A stretch of DNA of 40,901 nt from Saprospiraceae bacterium (GCA_020627965.1 JAHDFX010000019.1:1-40901); one strand, 5' to 3'; positions 8,942-18,516 are shown, counted from the first letter of the stretch. Numbers and translations: made by a program. The notes: generated by a model not told the origin, from the sequence alone.

Positions 8942-9931
8942 TCAGACCGCATTAGAGAATTCCTCTTCATAGACTTTTTCAAAGTACGCAAGCTCGGCTT
9001 CAAGGCCTTTGTATTTGTTGAAAAAAGGTGTCAAGGCTTTTTGTAAAGCTTCTTTACCTATTTGGTCGAGTCCTTTCAAAAATTCACCACGCATCTTTTC
9101 CTGTACTTTATCCATACCAGCGTCATTGCGGAACTTTTTAAAATGTGGATTATATTTAAACTCGTGTAACAGGAGCAATTTATCTACGTATTCTATTTTG
9201 ATACGTTTAGTTTCCATACGTTCATCACTTCTGTTTCTATTACTTTCTGCACCTCCATGCACTCGGAAATAATTGAGTGTTTCGGGTAAGAAAACGAAGC
9301 CTATATTACTAGCTACTCTTATTGTAAATTCATAATCCAGCATCTGCGATAGTTCATCACTAAAGCCCCCAAACTGTTCGAGTACTTGTTTGTGAAATAA
9401 TAATGAACTTGGCTCGCCGAGGAAGTTTTCCATCAAATTGTTATTGGTCAGTCGGGAAATATCCTGTGGATTAACCAATTGTTGGTCAGGAATTAAGTTT
9501 TCAGCCTTAAGTACTTTTTTCTGAAAGAATTCTCTGATTTCGGGAGCTGTATCAAACTCGATGATAAAATTTCGGCGGCAGACAGCCATTAATGCATTGT
9601 GCCTAAGACAGGATGTATACATCTTTTCCAAACAAGTAGGAGAGAGGATATCATCCTGAAAAAGAAACTTGATCCAGTTGTTGCTGGCAGCTTCAATACA
9701 GTTTTTCCAGTTACCTACCAGACCAGCGTTCTCTTTGTTTTGAATAACTCTGATGCGATTGTCATAGCTAGCATATTCCTGCGCTATCTCAAAGGTATCA
9801 TCTGTAGAGCAGTCATCTACTATAAGAATCTCTACATTGTAATAAGTTTGATACAATGCGGAATCAATACACTCTCTCAAATATTGACTTCCGTTGTAAG
9901 TGGGGATACAAATACTAATTTGTTCACTCAT
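8942..9931 (-). CDS. Family 2 glycosyltransferase
   Basis: A 329-residue soluble GT2 enzyme. The N-terminal ISICIPTYNGSQYL and IVDDCSTDDT (residues 5-45) form the nucleotide-sugar-binding half, and FLFQDDILSP near residue 90 supplies the metal-binding acidic motif. The acceptor half follows, with HGGAESN near residue 228. There are no membrane segments, which fits a cytosolic enzyme extending a lipid-linked oligosaccharide. Its N-terminus is preceded by a 125-bp gap, the largest in the operon, holding a small 7-bp hairpin (9956-9977) but no convincing promoter. Donor and acceptor are unknown. Confidence 0.88.
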   Translation of the reverse strand: MSEQISICIPTYNGSQYLRECIDSALYQTYYNVEILIVDDCSTDDTFEIAQEYASYDNRIRVIQNKENAGLVGNWKNCIEAASNNWIKFLFQDDILSPTCLEKMYTSCLRHNALMAVCRRNFIIEFDTAPEIREFFQKKVLKAENLIPDQQLVNPQDISRLTNNNLMENFLGEPSSLLFHKQVLEQFGGFSDELSQMLDYEFTIRVASNIGFVFLPETLNYFRVHGGAESNRNRSDERMETKRIKIEYVDKLLLLHEFKYNPHFKKFRNDAGMDKVQEKMRGEFLKGLDQIGKEALQKALTPFFNKYKGLEAELAYFEKVYEEEFSNAV

Positions 9932-10056
9932 TTTATTGATAATCAGTCAAGGGGCGTTGTATACATGAGCATACAACAGTTAAAAATGTATTTATGTGTT
10001 TTTTGGAGGTCTGGAGTTGGAAGAGTTTCAAATAGTATAGCTGCGTTGTTTAGACG

Positions 10057-10836
10057 CTACTTAGTCATATCTCTACAATATTCACTGTATCGAAGATGAA
10101 AAAGTTTTTCGGCAAATTCGTAGAGATACATATCAAACTTGTTGATCTCTTGTATTTGCGTAATAATTTTAGGTTCTATCGTTCCTATTCCTTTATTGCC
10201 TGAATTCCTGTTTTCAGTTGGAAAACCTTTTCGCCAGTTGATCCAGTCAGGGGAATATTTATCCAAAATTTCTAATGATTTTTTCATATCATTTAACAAT
10301 CCAAAACAAGCGTAATACCGTTCTAGATTGTTAAGAGCCAGTATGTATAGCTTTTTATTAGCTCTACCTTTGTCAGTTAGGGTATTCGTGATATAATTGA
10401 CATGCAGATCAGCTATTGATCTAATAATTCTTGTGCGCTTTGTGTTGTCTAAATCATTAATTGAAAGTCCCTTACAATTTGCGTATCCAAGCTTACGATA
10501 AAAGAAATTATAATGAGATACGAATCGTTCTACAGGTTCTCTGAAGATGGTGTAGTAGAACGGTTTAGACATTTTAAGTTTATACTTACGATGTACATTG
10601 AAAAGTGAGTGATCTGCAATGACTCTCAAGTCTTTTTCTCGTAAGTCTTTTAGTTCATCTGGAGTAAGCTGTGGGATATTTTTATTGTTTTTAACACCAT
10701 TTATTCCTGGAGCATACACCCTTGAAGGGCTAATATTGCTTGCTATACAAGATTCAATAATGTGCTTTCTAAAACTACTTCCCCCGCATTTTGGGATGTG
10801 TGAAAAAATAAAGGTATCGTAATTTTTGACAGTCAT
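10057..10836 (-). CDS. Sulfotransferase family protein
   Basis: A 259-residue protein with the sulfotransferase-2 type loop FSHIPKCGGSSF (residues 11-22) and the 3'-phosphate site YTIFREPVERFVSHYNFF (about residues 94-111). In this family the FREPVERxxSxY pattern is strongly diagnostic. The start ATG at 10836 lies five bases after the stop of the upstream gene. It is one of two adjacent sulfotransferases directly behind the giant glycosyltransferase gene, so it may act on that protein's product. The acceptor is unknown. Confidence 0.82.
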   Translation of the reverse strand: MTVKNYDTFIFSHIPKCGGSSFRKHIIESCIASNISPSRVYAPGINGVKNNKNIPQLTPDELKDLREKDLRVIADHSLFNVHRKYKLKMSKPFYYTIFREPVERFVSHYNFFYRKLGYANCKGLSINDLDNTKRTRIIRSIADLHVNYITNTLTDKGRANKKLYILALNNLERYYACFGLLNDMKKSLEILDKYSPDWINWRKGFPTENRNSGNKGIGTIEPKIITQIQEINKFDMYLYEFAEKLFHLRYSEYCRDMTK

Positions 10837-10841
10837 ATTCT

Positions 10842-11618
10842 TTACGTTTGGACACTTGATATGTCAGTTCTTGCTGGCAATTTTTTTACCATTTCATAGC
10901 CGAGTGCCGACTCTGTTTCTTCATTAAAGAATTCATTGACGTAATCAAGCTGTTCTTGAGTGTATTTTTGAAAATATTCTTGCTGTAGGTAAAATCGCTT
11001 ACGGTTAAATTTCAGTTTTGGATTTTTACCATGATAACCGTCATTCAATTGTATTTCAGCACGCAAATTAAGACCAAACTTATTGGCCATCATGCGCAGT
11101 GTACGTTTGGGGGTGTACAATAAATCATAATATTTTATAAAATGATGATGTTCACACACTTCTTTTAGTTTGAGGTATCTTTCATTTTTTGCATTGCGCA
11201 GTAAAATTACATTCTTGAACCGTTCGCCCGTATTGGGGTTGCGTTCATACATCATCTCTTCCTCTGGTTTGATCGGGTCTTTCACCAGATCTCGTGTAGC
11301 ATAGCCCTTTCCTTGATAACAAGCCCACTCACTATTTAGAAAGGTGTCAAAGTCAAGCCCATATAGATGTGGTGCATGATGTGGTTTGCCGTGCATGGAA
11401 ACCACCCAGGAATATGGGTCTTTAGAGATATGAATAAAAAGTGTATGTTGAGTATCTGCTTTACGAAGTTCTTGAGCATCAACAAAGCGATGCTTCCAAC
11501 CATATTTTTTTTGAACGATCTTTACATCATTTCCTTTCATATTTGCTTCTAATAAGGAAATGAGATAGTTTGTTCCTGAATTACGCTCTCCGTAAACCTT
11601 TATTTCTTTTATTTTCAT
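10842..11618 (-). CDS. Sulfotransferase-like P-loop protein (GERNSGTNYL type)
   Basis: A 258-residue protein whose N-terminus carries YGERNSGTNYL (residues 9-19), a variant of the sulfotransferase phosphosulfate-binding loop in which Arg-Asn-Ser-Gly-Thr replaces the usual Pro-Lys-Ser/Thr-Gly-Thr. ISKDPYSWVVSM near residue 64 fits the 3'-phosphate site, with Lys-Asp-Pro in place of Arg-Asp-Pro. The rest is soluble. It sits ten bases downstream of the giant glycosyltransferase gene and six upstream of another sulfotransferase. The probable role is sulfation of the same glycan, but the divergent loop makes this the least certain of the set. Confidence 0.58.
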   Translation of the reverse strand: MKIKEIKVYGERNSGTNYLISLLEANMKGNDVKIVQKKYGWKHRFVDAQELRKADTQHTLFIHISKDPYSWVVSMHGKPHHAPHLYGLDFDTFLNSEWACYQGKGYATRDLVKDPIKPEEEMMYERNPNTGERFKNVILLRNAKNERYLKLKEVCEHHHFIKYYDLLYTPKRTLRMMANKFGLNLRAEIQLNDGYHGKNPKLKFNRKRFYLQQEYFQKYTQEQLDYVNEFFNEETESALGYEMVKKLPARTDISSVQT

Positions 11619-11628
11619 TTCAATCTAT

Positions 11629-14600
11629 CTATTTTCTAGCCAGGATAACCATAACATCCGAGCCTAAAATACCAAAATATAGAGACCAGACAAAAGTAGC
11701 TCTTACTTCACTAAAGCCTGCTTCATGTAATTCATCTAGCATTTCCCAACCGAAATGCTGATAGCATAGCAAACCTTCCTTAGGACCAGCAGGAGTGTGG
11801 TAGTGAATAGGCTGTTCTATATGTTGCAGACTACCGTCTTCTTTTACAATAGTTCGCAAGTTATTATATTGTCTGTTAATATCAAAGGGAACTGTAATGA
11901 TTGCCCAGCCTCCTTCTTTTGTACAGCGATGTATTTCTTTGAAAGCTTGTTTGTAGTCAGGAAAAAATTGAAGTACTTCGAGTGTGATGAATAAATCAAA
12001 TTGTTTGCGCTTATAGCTCAACTGTGTGAGGTCTTCATGACGAACTCCGCCTTCTATTTTTCCGCTTTCAAGCCCCGGACCTTTATATTCCGAACCAACT
12101 ATGTTTTTATATTTTTCTTTATAATGCTTGAAGAAAGAAGTCGTTTGTTCTGTGAAGAACATGCTGGTTTTATCAGCGTCCCTATCTTCCATATATTTTT
12201 CAATAAGCGTAGCAACAGCTCTCAGGCGGCTATTAGAACCACTTTTCTGACAGTAGAGACTTTCTCTGAAATTAGGGAAAGGAGTATTGGCAAAATTATA
12301 AGGACGATCTTGCCCTACATGATAAGTAACTTGCTCTTTCAGCATCGGGTTGAAGCCTGGCATATCGAAAGCTCCAGTATTGTTTTTGCTTAAAATACGT
12401 TCTATTTCAAAACGTTTGCGGGAAACACTGGTCATCTCATGTTTGAAAACTTTATAATCAGCATAAGAAGTTACAAAATCGAAATGCGCTTTTTCTGGAT
12501 TGCTTCGTACTCTTTGAGTGCCATTGAGCAAAGTACGCCCAATAATATCTTTATATTTTGTATTGAGACAAGCACTAATATCTTGCAGCGTAATTTTTTC
12601 AAGCCCCCAGCGTATACCATTCACCTTACCACGGTGTTTTTCCATAAATTTTTGGAAATTGATCTCCTGAAAAGCCTTGAAACCCGAACTCGTGTCGGTT
12701 CCTGAAGTACCTCCTTCGTCATGATAAATAACTGAATGTGGGGTTACTACTGTCTTGATGCCATGTTCCCATGCCGTATAACAATAGTCACTATCTTCAC
12801 AATAACAAGGGTGGAATTGGAGATCAAATACCCCTATACGATCAATCGTGGTTCTTTTGACATAGAAAGAACAGCCGGATACATAGCCAGACACTCTGAC
12901 ATGATTAAATTCGTCTTTGTTTGGGTCTTGGAATTTCCCAATGTTATTACCCGTACCATTGGAGTAAAGCTCTGAACCAAACTCTTGCAAGCGACCATCT
13001 GGGTACAATATCTTTGAACCTGCAATACCAATATCTTTGGAAGTATAGGCAGCATCGTGGAGCGCTGTCAGCCAGTTTGGTGTAACATACACATCATTAT
13101 TCACCAGAACGGCATCGTTTTCCGGGAACATCATCATCATATTGTTATTCGGAATAACAAATACTTCATTATCCTTTGAAAGTATAGGGACAATGCGACT
13201 GTCTTTTGCTGCTGCTTCTGCCAAATATTCTTGCGTACCATCTGCACAACCATTCGAGTGGACTAGTATTTTGTACTTAGGATAGCTGGTGTGCTCTATG
13301 ATAGATTCAATACAGCGTTTCACCAGTTCCAGACGATTCCAGGTGACAATACAGATAGAAATTTCGGTGATAACGGAGTCGATCATCCGTTGCTTGACCA
13401 CATCAGAACCAACAAGTTTGAATAGTTTATCCTGTGCCTGTGCTGTCATAGCAGCCATATCGTATTCCCGACGCATAGCCTTGACCGTAAGTGCTGCCAT
13501 TTCTTTGATGTCATTAGAAACCAGTCCACTTTTACCTGTTTCAAGACGAATACCTTCATTGCCAATATCATTGGTAACAATAGGTAGCATATAAGCAATA
13601 GCTTCACAAATTTTCCCCTTAATACCTGCTCCGGCAAGCAGTGGTATAACCGTTACGAAGCAATCAGTATAAAGTTTAGGGAGATCTTCTTCTTCTATAA
13701 ATCCTCTGAACTCGACACCCGGTTGTTCGCCTAGTGCCACTACTTCATCAGGAGCATGTGCACCTGCAATAATCAGTTTGGCATCCGGAATTTCCTGGCG
13801 TACCAGGGGTAAAATTTCCAGTGCCAGTAATTTGATCGCTGAAATATTGGGCGTATGGCGATAGCCGCCAAAGAAGAGAATGTTATTATTACCAGGATCT
13901 GTATATTCAAATACTTCGGCATCGTGTACATTAGAAACTACCCGAACATCTGCATCAGGAATTTCTTTGATAACAGCCTGTTTGTCTTCCTCTGTTACTG
14001 CCCATACAATATCGCCCTGTTTGTAATTGTCGATCTCATTCTTTTTTGAAATGAGTACATTACGCAAAGTCAATCCTTCCTGAATACCGACCAGGCGTTC
14101 TAATCTTACCCAGTGTACATCTACAGAGTCAAAAATGATTTTTGCATTGGGGTAAAATTGAGTCAGAATATGCGAGTGATAATAGGTGTCGTACCATGCA
14201 TAAATAATGGAATGAACTTTTTCGGGTAATTGTGCCCGAATATCCTCATGGTCATATTCTTTGATATTTATATCGTGTAAATAAGGTGATACAAGTACCC
14301 TAATTCCAAGTCTGTTAAGTTCTGCAACATGTCTTTCCGGCTTTTCGCCCAATGTGAACATGTATACATCAAATTCCTCTGCCATAAGCGCCAACATTCT
14401 GGTAGCGCGTTTCCCACCACTAGAGGTATCGTAGTCAGGTAAGTTGGGGGCAATAAAAACGACAACAGGTCCCGATGGGTTTTTGGGATCTGGCAAGGAA
14501 TAAGATATTTGAGGGGCTGGTTGGGGCGCAGGTGAAACGCCATTACTTTCAGCATTAGAAGCAGGAGCAGCTATAGCTGTTTGCTGTACTGGTTCAGGAG

Positions 14601-16662
14601 CAATCGCTTCCGTAATTTGTAAAGGAGCTGGATCGGCTGGCGGAATTTCATTACTTCCCGGAGGGCTTGGTTGAACAGGCTCAGGAGTGGCATTTTTACC
14701 CGAAACCAACAGGTTTTTAAAATTACGGGCAATTTGGGCTGGGCTTTCGTTTTTTACTGCATTGCGAAGCGTATCAAAATTCTTTTTGTTTAGATGTCCT
14801 GCAAGTTTACCAGGATACCTTAAACCAGAAGAAATGAGTTGACCAAATAGCCATACTTTACTTTTATCATTTTGCTGTTGTAGAGCTGCATGTTGAGGTT
14901 CTTCGAGGGTAATGACCGGACGGTAACTAATGGTGTTTTTGTGTGCAATAATCTTTTTAAGTTCTTCTATCTGTACCTGATGGTTTAAAATAACACCTTC
15001 TTTAATCTCAAGCTGGGCATGCAGAGCACTTACCTCTCGCTCTCTATTGAGAACTTCATTCGATTTTTCATCGATCAGTCGAAGTTGTTCGGCAATAATA
15101 GCCTCTTTAGACTGGATTTGATTTAATTGTTGTTGGAGCTGTTCTCTTTGTTGTTCCTGCTGTTTGTTATGTTGTTCGAGCAGACTTTTCTGTTGTTGGA
15201 GGTATTCATTTTTTTCAACAATGACCGTTTCTTTTAGCTCAATTTCTTTTTGTAGCGCCTCTACATTCAGTTCTTTTTCTTTGATGGTGTTATGGAGTTC
15301 ATTGATTCGTTTTTCTTTTTCAAGAATGAGGTTGTTTTTTAACTCAGCTTCTTTATATACAGCAAGTACCTCTTGTTCTTTTTCTCTAATCGTTCTATGG
15401 ATCTCTTTTATTTGGTTTTCATTTTGTTCGAGATCTTTTTTATAAGTAATGGACTCAATTTCATTTTTTCTAAGTGATTTGTCAAGCTGTTTTATTTCGC
15501 TATCGCGTTCTTGAACCTGCTTGTTTTTGAGTTCAATTTCTTTTTGGAAGGTGGCAAGAGCAGTTTCCCGGTCTTTAAGCAATTGCCTAAGGTCTTGAAT
15601 TTGTTTTTCTTTTCCTTGTGCTTCTTTTTCTTTCTCGGCAAGGAAATTATTTTTCAGTTCTACTTCTTTCTGAAGTGCAGACAAAGCAGTTTCCCGGTCT
15701 TTAAGTAGTCGATTGAGGTCTTGAATCTGCCTTCCTTTTTCCTGAGCTTCCTGTACTTTTCTTTCTTTCTCGGCAAGGAAATTATTTTTCAGTTCTACTT
15801 CTTTCTGAAGTGCAGACAAAGTAGTTTCCCGGTCTTTAAGTAGTCGATTGAGATCTTGAATTTGTCTTCCTTTTTCTTGAGCTTCCTGTGCTTTCTTTTC
15901 TTTTTCGGCAAGAAGATTATTTTTCAGTTCTACCTCTTTCTGAGATGAGATGAGATTGATCTCCTTAGTTTGTATAAGGCGATTGAGTTCCTGTATCTGA
16001 CGCTCTTTCTCCTGAACATTATGCAGACGAATTTCTGCTGTCTGTTGGGATTTTAGTATTTCTTTCTCTTTTTCAAGTAAGATATGGTTCAGTTCCTGAA
16101 TACGTCGATCTTTTTCACTTAGAAGATCTTTCACTAGAGTTTCATCATGGGGAGGGGGTACATTTTGTTGCTGCAACGATAAAGCCGTTAATTCCATTTC
16201 TTTTAATTGCTGTTCCATGCTTTGAACTTTCTCCGTGTGTCCTTGCTGCTCAATTTTGAATACCTCTCGTTGGTTTTCTATGACGTAAGGATACGTAGCT
16301 TTGCCAAAGGATATATAATCCACATTAATAATAACTTTCAATGGTTTTATTTCAGGATTATAGAGTAAATTGAGATTTGGATCACCTGTGTCAAATACAA
16401 GTAGATCACTATGTCTTTTTAGTGCATTGGAATCGTAGTCAACTTCAAAATTGTCATCTGAAACTGGAGTGATTTCAATTTTATTGATATACAAGGCCAC
16501 CAAACTATTAGATGGATCGAAGCGTAGCGCCCTTATGTTTTTGAAAGTGTGTAATTCAAAGACCAGGAAGTATTCACCTCCACTAACGTCTTGTTTAAGG
16601 GATTCATTTTCATTGAATCCAGCACCTGTATCAATAAAAAGTTGAGCGAAATAATTGTCCAT
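11629..16662 (-). CDS. Giant multidomain glycan-assembly protein: beta domain, long coiled coil, GT4, GT2 and methyltransferase
   Basis: A 1677-residue protein without signal peptide or membrane helices, the first gene of the operon. Residues 1-145 are a beta-rich domain starting QLFIDTGAGFNE. Residues 147-572 form a long Gln/Glu/Lys-rich coiled coil with near-identical 45-residue tandem units. A Pro/Ala-rich linker spans about 655-728. Residues 729-1098 are a GT4-type glycosyltransferase (DSVDVHW, FFGGYRHTPN and the donor-site region GAGIKGKICEAIAYMLP). Residues 1099-1340 are a GT2 domain (ICIVTWNRLE, VLVNNDVYVTP). Residues 1480-1677 resemble a SAM-dependent methyltransferase (LFITLEVLQFF, GGWAIITVPF), though motif I is weak. 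I infer a scaffolded enzyme that adds two sugars and may methylate or cap the chain, the coil acting as a ruler or oligomerisation module. Sugars are unknown. Confidence 0.85.
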   Translation of the reverse strand: MDNYFAQLFIDTGAGFNENESLKQDVSGGEYFLVFELHTFKNIRALRFDPSNSLVALYINKIEITPVSDDNFEVDYDSNALKRHSDLLVFDTGDPNLNLLYNPEIKPLKVIINVDYISFGKATYPYVIENQREVFKIEQQGHTEKVQSMEQQLKEMELTALSLQQQNVPPPHDETLVKDLLSEKDRRIQELNHILLEKEKEILKSQQTAEIRLHNVQEKERQIQELNRLIQTKEINLISSQKEVELKNNLLAEKEKKAQEAQEKGRQIQDLNRLLKDRETTLSALQKEVELKNNFLAEKERKVQEAQEKGRQIQDLNRLLKDRETALSALQKEVELKNNFLAEKEKEAQGKEKQIQDLRQLLKDRETALATFQKEIELKNKQVQERDSEIKQLDKSLRKNEIESITYKKDLEQNENQIKEIHRTIREKEQEVLAVYKEAELKNNLILEKEKRINELHNTIKEKELNVEALQKEIELKETVIVEKNEYLQQQKSLLEQHNKQQEQQREQLQQQLNQIQSKEAIIAEQLRLIDEKSNEVLNREREVSALHAQLEIKEGVILNHQVQIEELKKIIAHKNTISYRPVITLEEPQHAALQQQNDKSKVWLFGQLISSGLRYPGKLAGHLNKKNFDTLRNAVKNESPAQIARNFKNLLVSGKNATPEPVQPSPPGSNEIPPADPAPLQITEAIAPEPVQQTAIAAPASNAESNGVSPAPQPAPQISYSLPDPKNPSGPVVVFIAPNLPDYDTSSGGKRATRMLALMAEEFDVYMFTLGEKPERHVAELNRLGIRVLVSPYLHDINIKEYDHEDIRAQLPEKVHSIIYAWYDTYYHSHILTQFYPNAKIIFDSVDVHWVRLERLVGIQEGLTLRNVLISKKNEIDNYKQGDIVWAVTEEDKQAVIKEIPDADVRVVSNVHDAEVFEYTDPGNNNILFFGGYRHTPNISAIKLLALEILPLVRQEIPDAKLIIAGAHAPDEVVALGEQPGVEFRGFIEEEDLPKLYTDCFVTVIPLLAGAGIKGKICEAIAYMLPIVTNDIGNEGIRLETGKSGLVSNDIKEMAALTVKAMRREYDMAAMTAQAQDKLFKLVGSDVVKQRMIDSVITEISICIVTWNRLELVKRCIESIIEHTSYPKYKILVHSNGCADGTQEYLAEAAAKDSRIVPILSKDNEVFVIPNNNMMMMFPENDAVLVNNDVYVTPNWLTALHDAAYTSKDIGIAGSKILYPDGRLQEFGSELYSNGTGNNIGKFQDPNKDEFNHVRVSGYVSGCSFYVKRTTIDRIGVFDLQFHPCYCEDSDYCYTAWEHGIKTVVTPHSVIYHDEGGTSGTDTSSGFKAFQEINFQKFMEKHRGKVNGIRWGLEKITLQDISACLNTKYKDIIGRTLLNGTQRVRSNPEKAHFDFVTSYADYKVFKHEMTSVSRKRFEIERILSKNNTGAFDMPGFNPMLKEQVTYHVGQDRPYNFANTPFPNFRESLYCQKSGSNSRLRAVATLIEKYMEDRDADKTSMFFTEQTTSFFKHYKEKYKNIVGSEYKGPGLESGKIEGGVRHEDLTQLSYKRKQFDLFITLEVLQFFPDYKQAFKEIHRCTKEGGWAIITVPFDINRQYNNLRTIVKEDGSLQHIEQPIHYHTPAGPKEGLLCYQHFGWEMLDELHEAGFSEVRATFVWSLYFGILGSDVMVILARK
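15520..16040 (-). repeat. Tandem 126-135-bp repeats encoding a 42-45-residue coiled-coil unit
   Basis: Within the coiled-coil part of the giant gene the same DNA block recurs. The marker CGGCAAG(G/A)A begins at 15636, 15771 and 15906, exactly 135 bp apart, and a shorter copy lies 126 bp to the left. The two central copies are nearly identical in bases, implying recent duplication. Each encodes a unit containing LLKDRET, ALQKEVELKNN and AEKE. Unit length keeps the reading frame, so copy number can change without breaking the gene. Confidence 0.85.
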
Positions 16663-16688
16663 ATACCTCTATTTAGTCTTACGTGGAG

Positions 16689-16696
16689 CAAAAGTA
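16689..16696 (-). promoter_or_regulatory. Probable promoter -7 box for the glycan operon
   Basis: Read on the minus strand the bases are TACTTTTG, a match to the Bacteroidota TAnnTTTG -7 element, 26 bp before the ATG of the giant gene at 16662. No well-placed TTG is seen 19-21 nt upstream; the nearest is 27 nt away. It would start a short leader just before the first gene of the 13-gene operon. Confidence 0.45.
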
Positions 16697-16855
16697 ATAC
16701 TATGTTAGTAAAAATCCAGCTTTCAATTTTAAAATTTAACAATGTTTGGAGGTAATTGACTTTTTAGAGACGCAGAAGTCATGATTTGACACTATTCGGA
16801 GACAATTAAATTTAAACATACCCTTATTTTATCCCTATTAGCTCCTAACAGACAT

Positions 16856-16890
16856 AAAAAAAAGTGTTGTCCGAAAGGACAACACTTTTT
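16856..16890 (-). terminator. Hairpin terminator after the S74/T9SS surface protein gene
   Basis: A perfect 9-bp stem (GTGTTGTCC at 16864-16872 with GGACAACAC at 16877-16885) has a GAAA tetraloop on the plus strand and is flanked by A8 and T5, so it reads as an intrinsic terminator in both directions. It lies 22 bp past the stop of the minus-strand gene at 16912 and isolates it from the glycan operon promoter. Confidence 0.85.
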
Positions 16891-16911
16891 AAATTTTTAA
16901 GATGGTAGTGA

Positions 16912-18039
16912 TTATTTAGTCAAAACCATTTTCTTAGTATTGATAATTTGACCGTCAACGATCATGCTGTAGAAATAAGTGCCAGCAGCTAACTCGTTAG
17001 CTTTAACTACTACCTCACCATTGTTAACGTTGTCTAGACGAACTACTTTCAATACTTTGCCATCGATGTCAGTGATTTGCATAGAAGCATTCTGTACGTC
17101 TCTGTTTAAAGTATACTTGATACGAGTAGTTTCGCTGAAAGGATTAGGTTGGTTCTGGAATAACTCGCTAGAAGCACCACCTAACTCAATAGTTTGAGTT
17201 CCTGAAGTACCTTGAGCACCAATCAAAGCTTCGATTTGCTCTAATCTTTCCTCTAAAGAAGCAATTTTATCTTCCTGAGCTTCGATAACATTTTGCTGCT
17301 CTTTGATAGCATTAACAAGCATATACTTGATAGAGCTTTCGTTGATCATTAAGTAATCTTCTGATTTTACAACTCTAGCATCAGCATCTTCTTCCTCATA
17401 AGTGAAAGTAGAAACTAACTCAGGAGCAACTGCCTGTAGATCTTGAGCAACTAAACCAACTTGCTGCTTACCTGCATTTCTGAACTTCGCTTTGTTATTG
17501 TACTGATAAGTAACTGGACTTAGCTGAAGTACTTCCTCCAATCCGTAATTGAAGTTATTGATATTAGTTTTTAGTCTACGATCAGAAGCGTTGTTTAATG
17601 CACCATTATAAGTAATAGAACCATTAACATGTAATTCTGATGCTGGATTTCCAACACCAAAACCAGCCCAACCCGAAGTTTGTCTGAATCTTAGCATTAA
17701 ATTTCCTACAGATACTAGTCTGTTAAGAATGTTAGCTCTTGTATTTGAACGGAATTCTAAGTGGAAGTCCTGATCTACAGAGAAACCACCGTGTACACCC
17801 GCACCAAACGTAAAAGCAGACTTGTCTGTTCTGTGGCATAAAACTGATGCTGACTGACCAGTTTTTTCAAAAATACCGCCTTCTGCTTTAGAGTCTCCAA
17901 GGACTTCTAATTTTTCAGTAGCTACTGTTGAGCCATCGCCACCAACGGTTGTGTTCCCATCAGGAGCCTGAACATAGACCTGAGAGAAAGCTAGCATTGG
18001 GATTAAACTGAATACTGCAAGATAGATTAGTTTTTTCAT
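16912..18039 (-). CDS. Secreted protein with S74 intramolecular-chaperone domain and T9SS type A sorting domain
   Basis: A 375-residue protein with a signal peptide (residues 1-20, ending LAFSQ). The N-terminal half is a trimer-type stalk. Residues about 150-215 form a Peptidase_S74/endosialidase-chaperone domain with NASDRRLKTNI and QVGLVAQDLQ. In that family a Ser in this motif drives autocleavage of the trimerised chaperone. A coiled coil (about 240-272) and a type A T9SS sorting domain follow (NQPNPFSETTRI near residue 301, ending in MVLTK). It should be exported across the outer membrane and anchored to the surface. A T9SS signal C-terminal to S74 is unusual compared with phage tail spikes, where cleavage removes the C-terminus; cleavage here would separate stalk from anchor. 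It has its own promoter and terminator. Confidence 0.85.
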   Translation of the reverse strand: MKKLIYLAVFSLIPMLAFSQVYVQAPDGNTTVGGDGSTVATEKLEVLGDSKAEGGIFEKTGQSASVLCHRTDKSAFTFGAGVHGGFSVDQDFHLEFRSNTRANILNRLVSVGNLMLRFRQTSGWAGFGVGNPASELHVNGSITYNGALNNASDRRLKTNINNFNYGLEEVLQLSPVTYQYNNKAKFRNAGKQQVGLVAQDLQAVAPELVSTFTYEEEDADARVVKSEDYLMINESSIKYMLVNAIKEQQNVIEAQEDKIASLEERLEQIEALIGAQGTSGTQTIELGGASSELFQNQPNPFSETTRIKYTLNRDVQNASMQITDIDGKVLKVVRLDNVNNGEVVVKANELAAGTYFYSMIVDGQIINTKKMVLTK

Positions 18040-18152
18040 AATATTAAAGAGTTTTTATACGTAAATATAAGTTATGGCTAAATAGTTTGTAATATTAGAT
18101 AATAAAGATATAGATTAGTTTAATAATTTGTTTTTTATCAATTTAACACACC

Positions 18153-18183
18153 CAAAGATATTGTATTGGATTCAAAAAAGCAA
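18153..18183 (-). promoter_or_regulatory. Bacteroidota-type promoter (TTG-N20-TATCTTTG)
   Basis: On the minus strand TTG (18183-18181) is followed after 20 nt by TATCTTTG (18160-18153), matching both elements of the Bacteroidota sigma-A consensus. It lies about 113 bp before the ATG of the S74/T9SS protein gene at 18039, leaving a leader of roughly 105 nt. Confidence 0.6.
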
Positions 18184-18516
18184 AAATTAGTTGCATAGTT
18201 TTTGCTTTTTATGCATAATATTATTTTGCAGATAGGCTTTGTTAGAAATTTAACTAAAACAACAGACCAATCTAAATCAGGGCATCCTCTGTATTAGAAC
18301 ATTTTACAAATAAAATACTCTGATTATTTTCATTTTTAAGTAAAAAAGATGAAAATTTCTGCTTTTTATTTGCTCATCATTCCCTTAGACAATACAAAAG
18401 AATGAATCCTTCGCTCAATGAGTGATTTTTTGAACCTGTCGATTACTTAGCGGTAAAAGAAAAGACTATAAGTTTAGACTTGACTGAGAAGGCATGCCTA
18501 ATCTCAAAAATTAGTC

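Noticed and set aside
9956-9977. Small hairpin in the 125-bp gap of the glycan operon as a terminator
   Set aside because: Only a 7-bp A/T-rich stem with no T-run in the minus-strand direction; the operon probably continues through it.
9599-10099. A 166-codon plus-strand open frame spanning the gap between the GT2 and sulfotransferase genes
   Set aside because: Mostly antisense to two good genes; the non-overlapping part has no domain.
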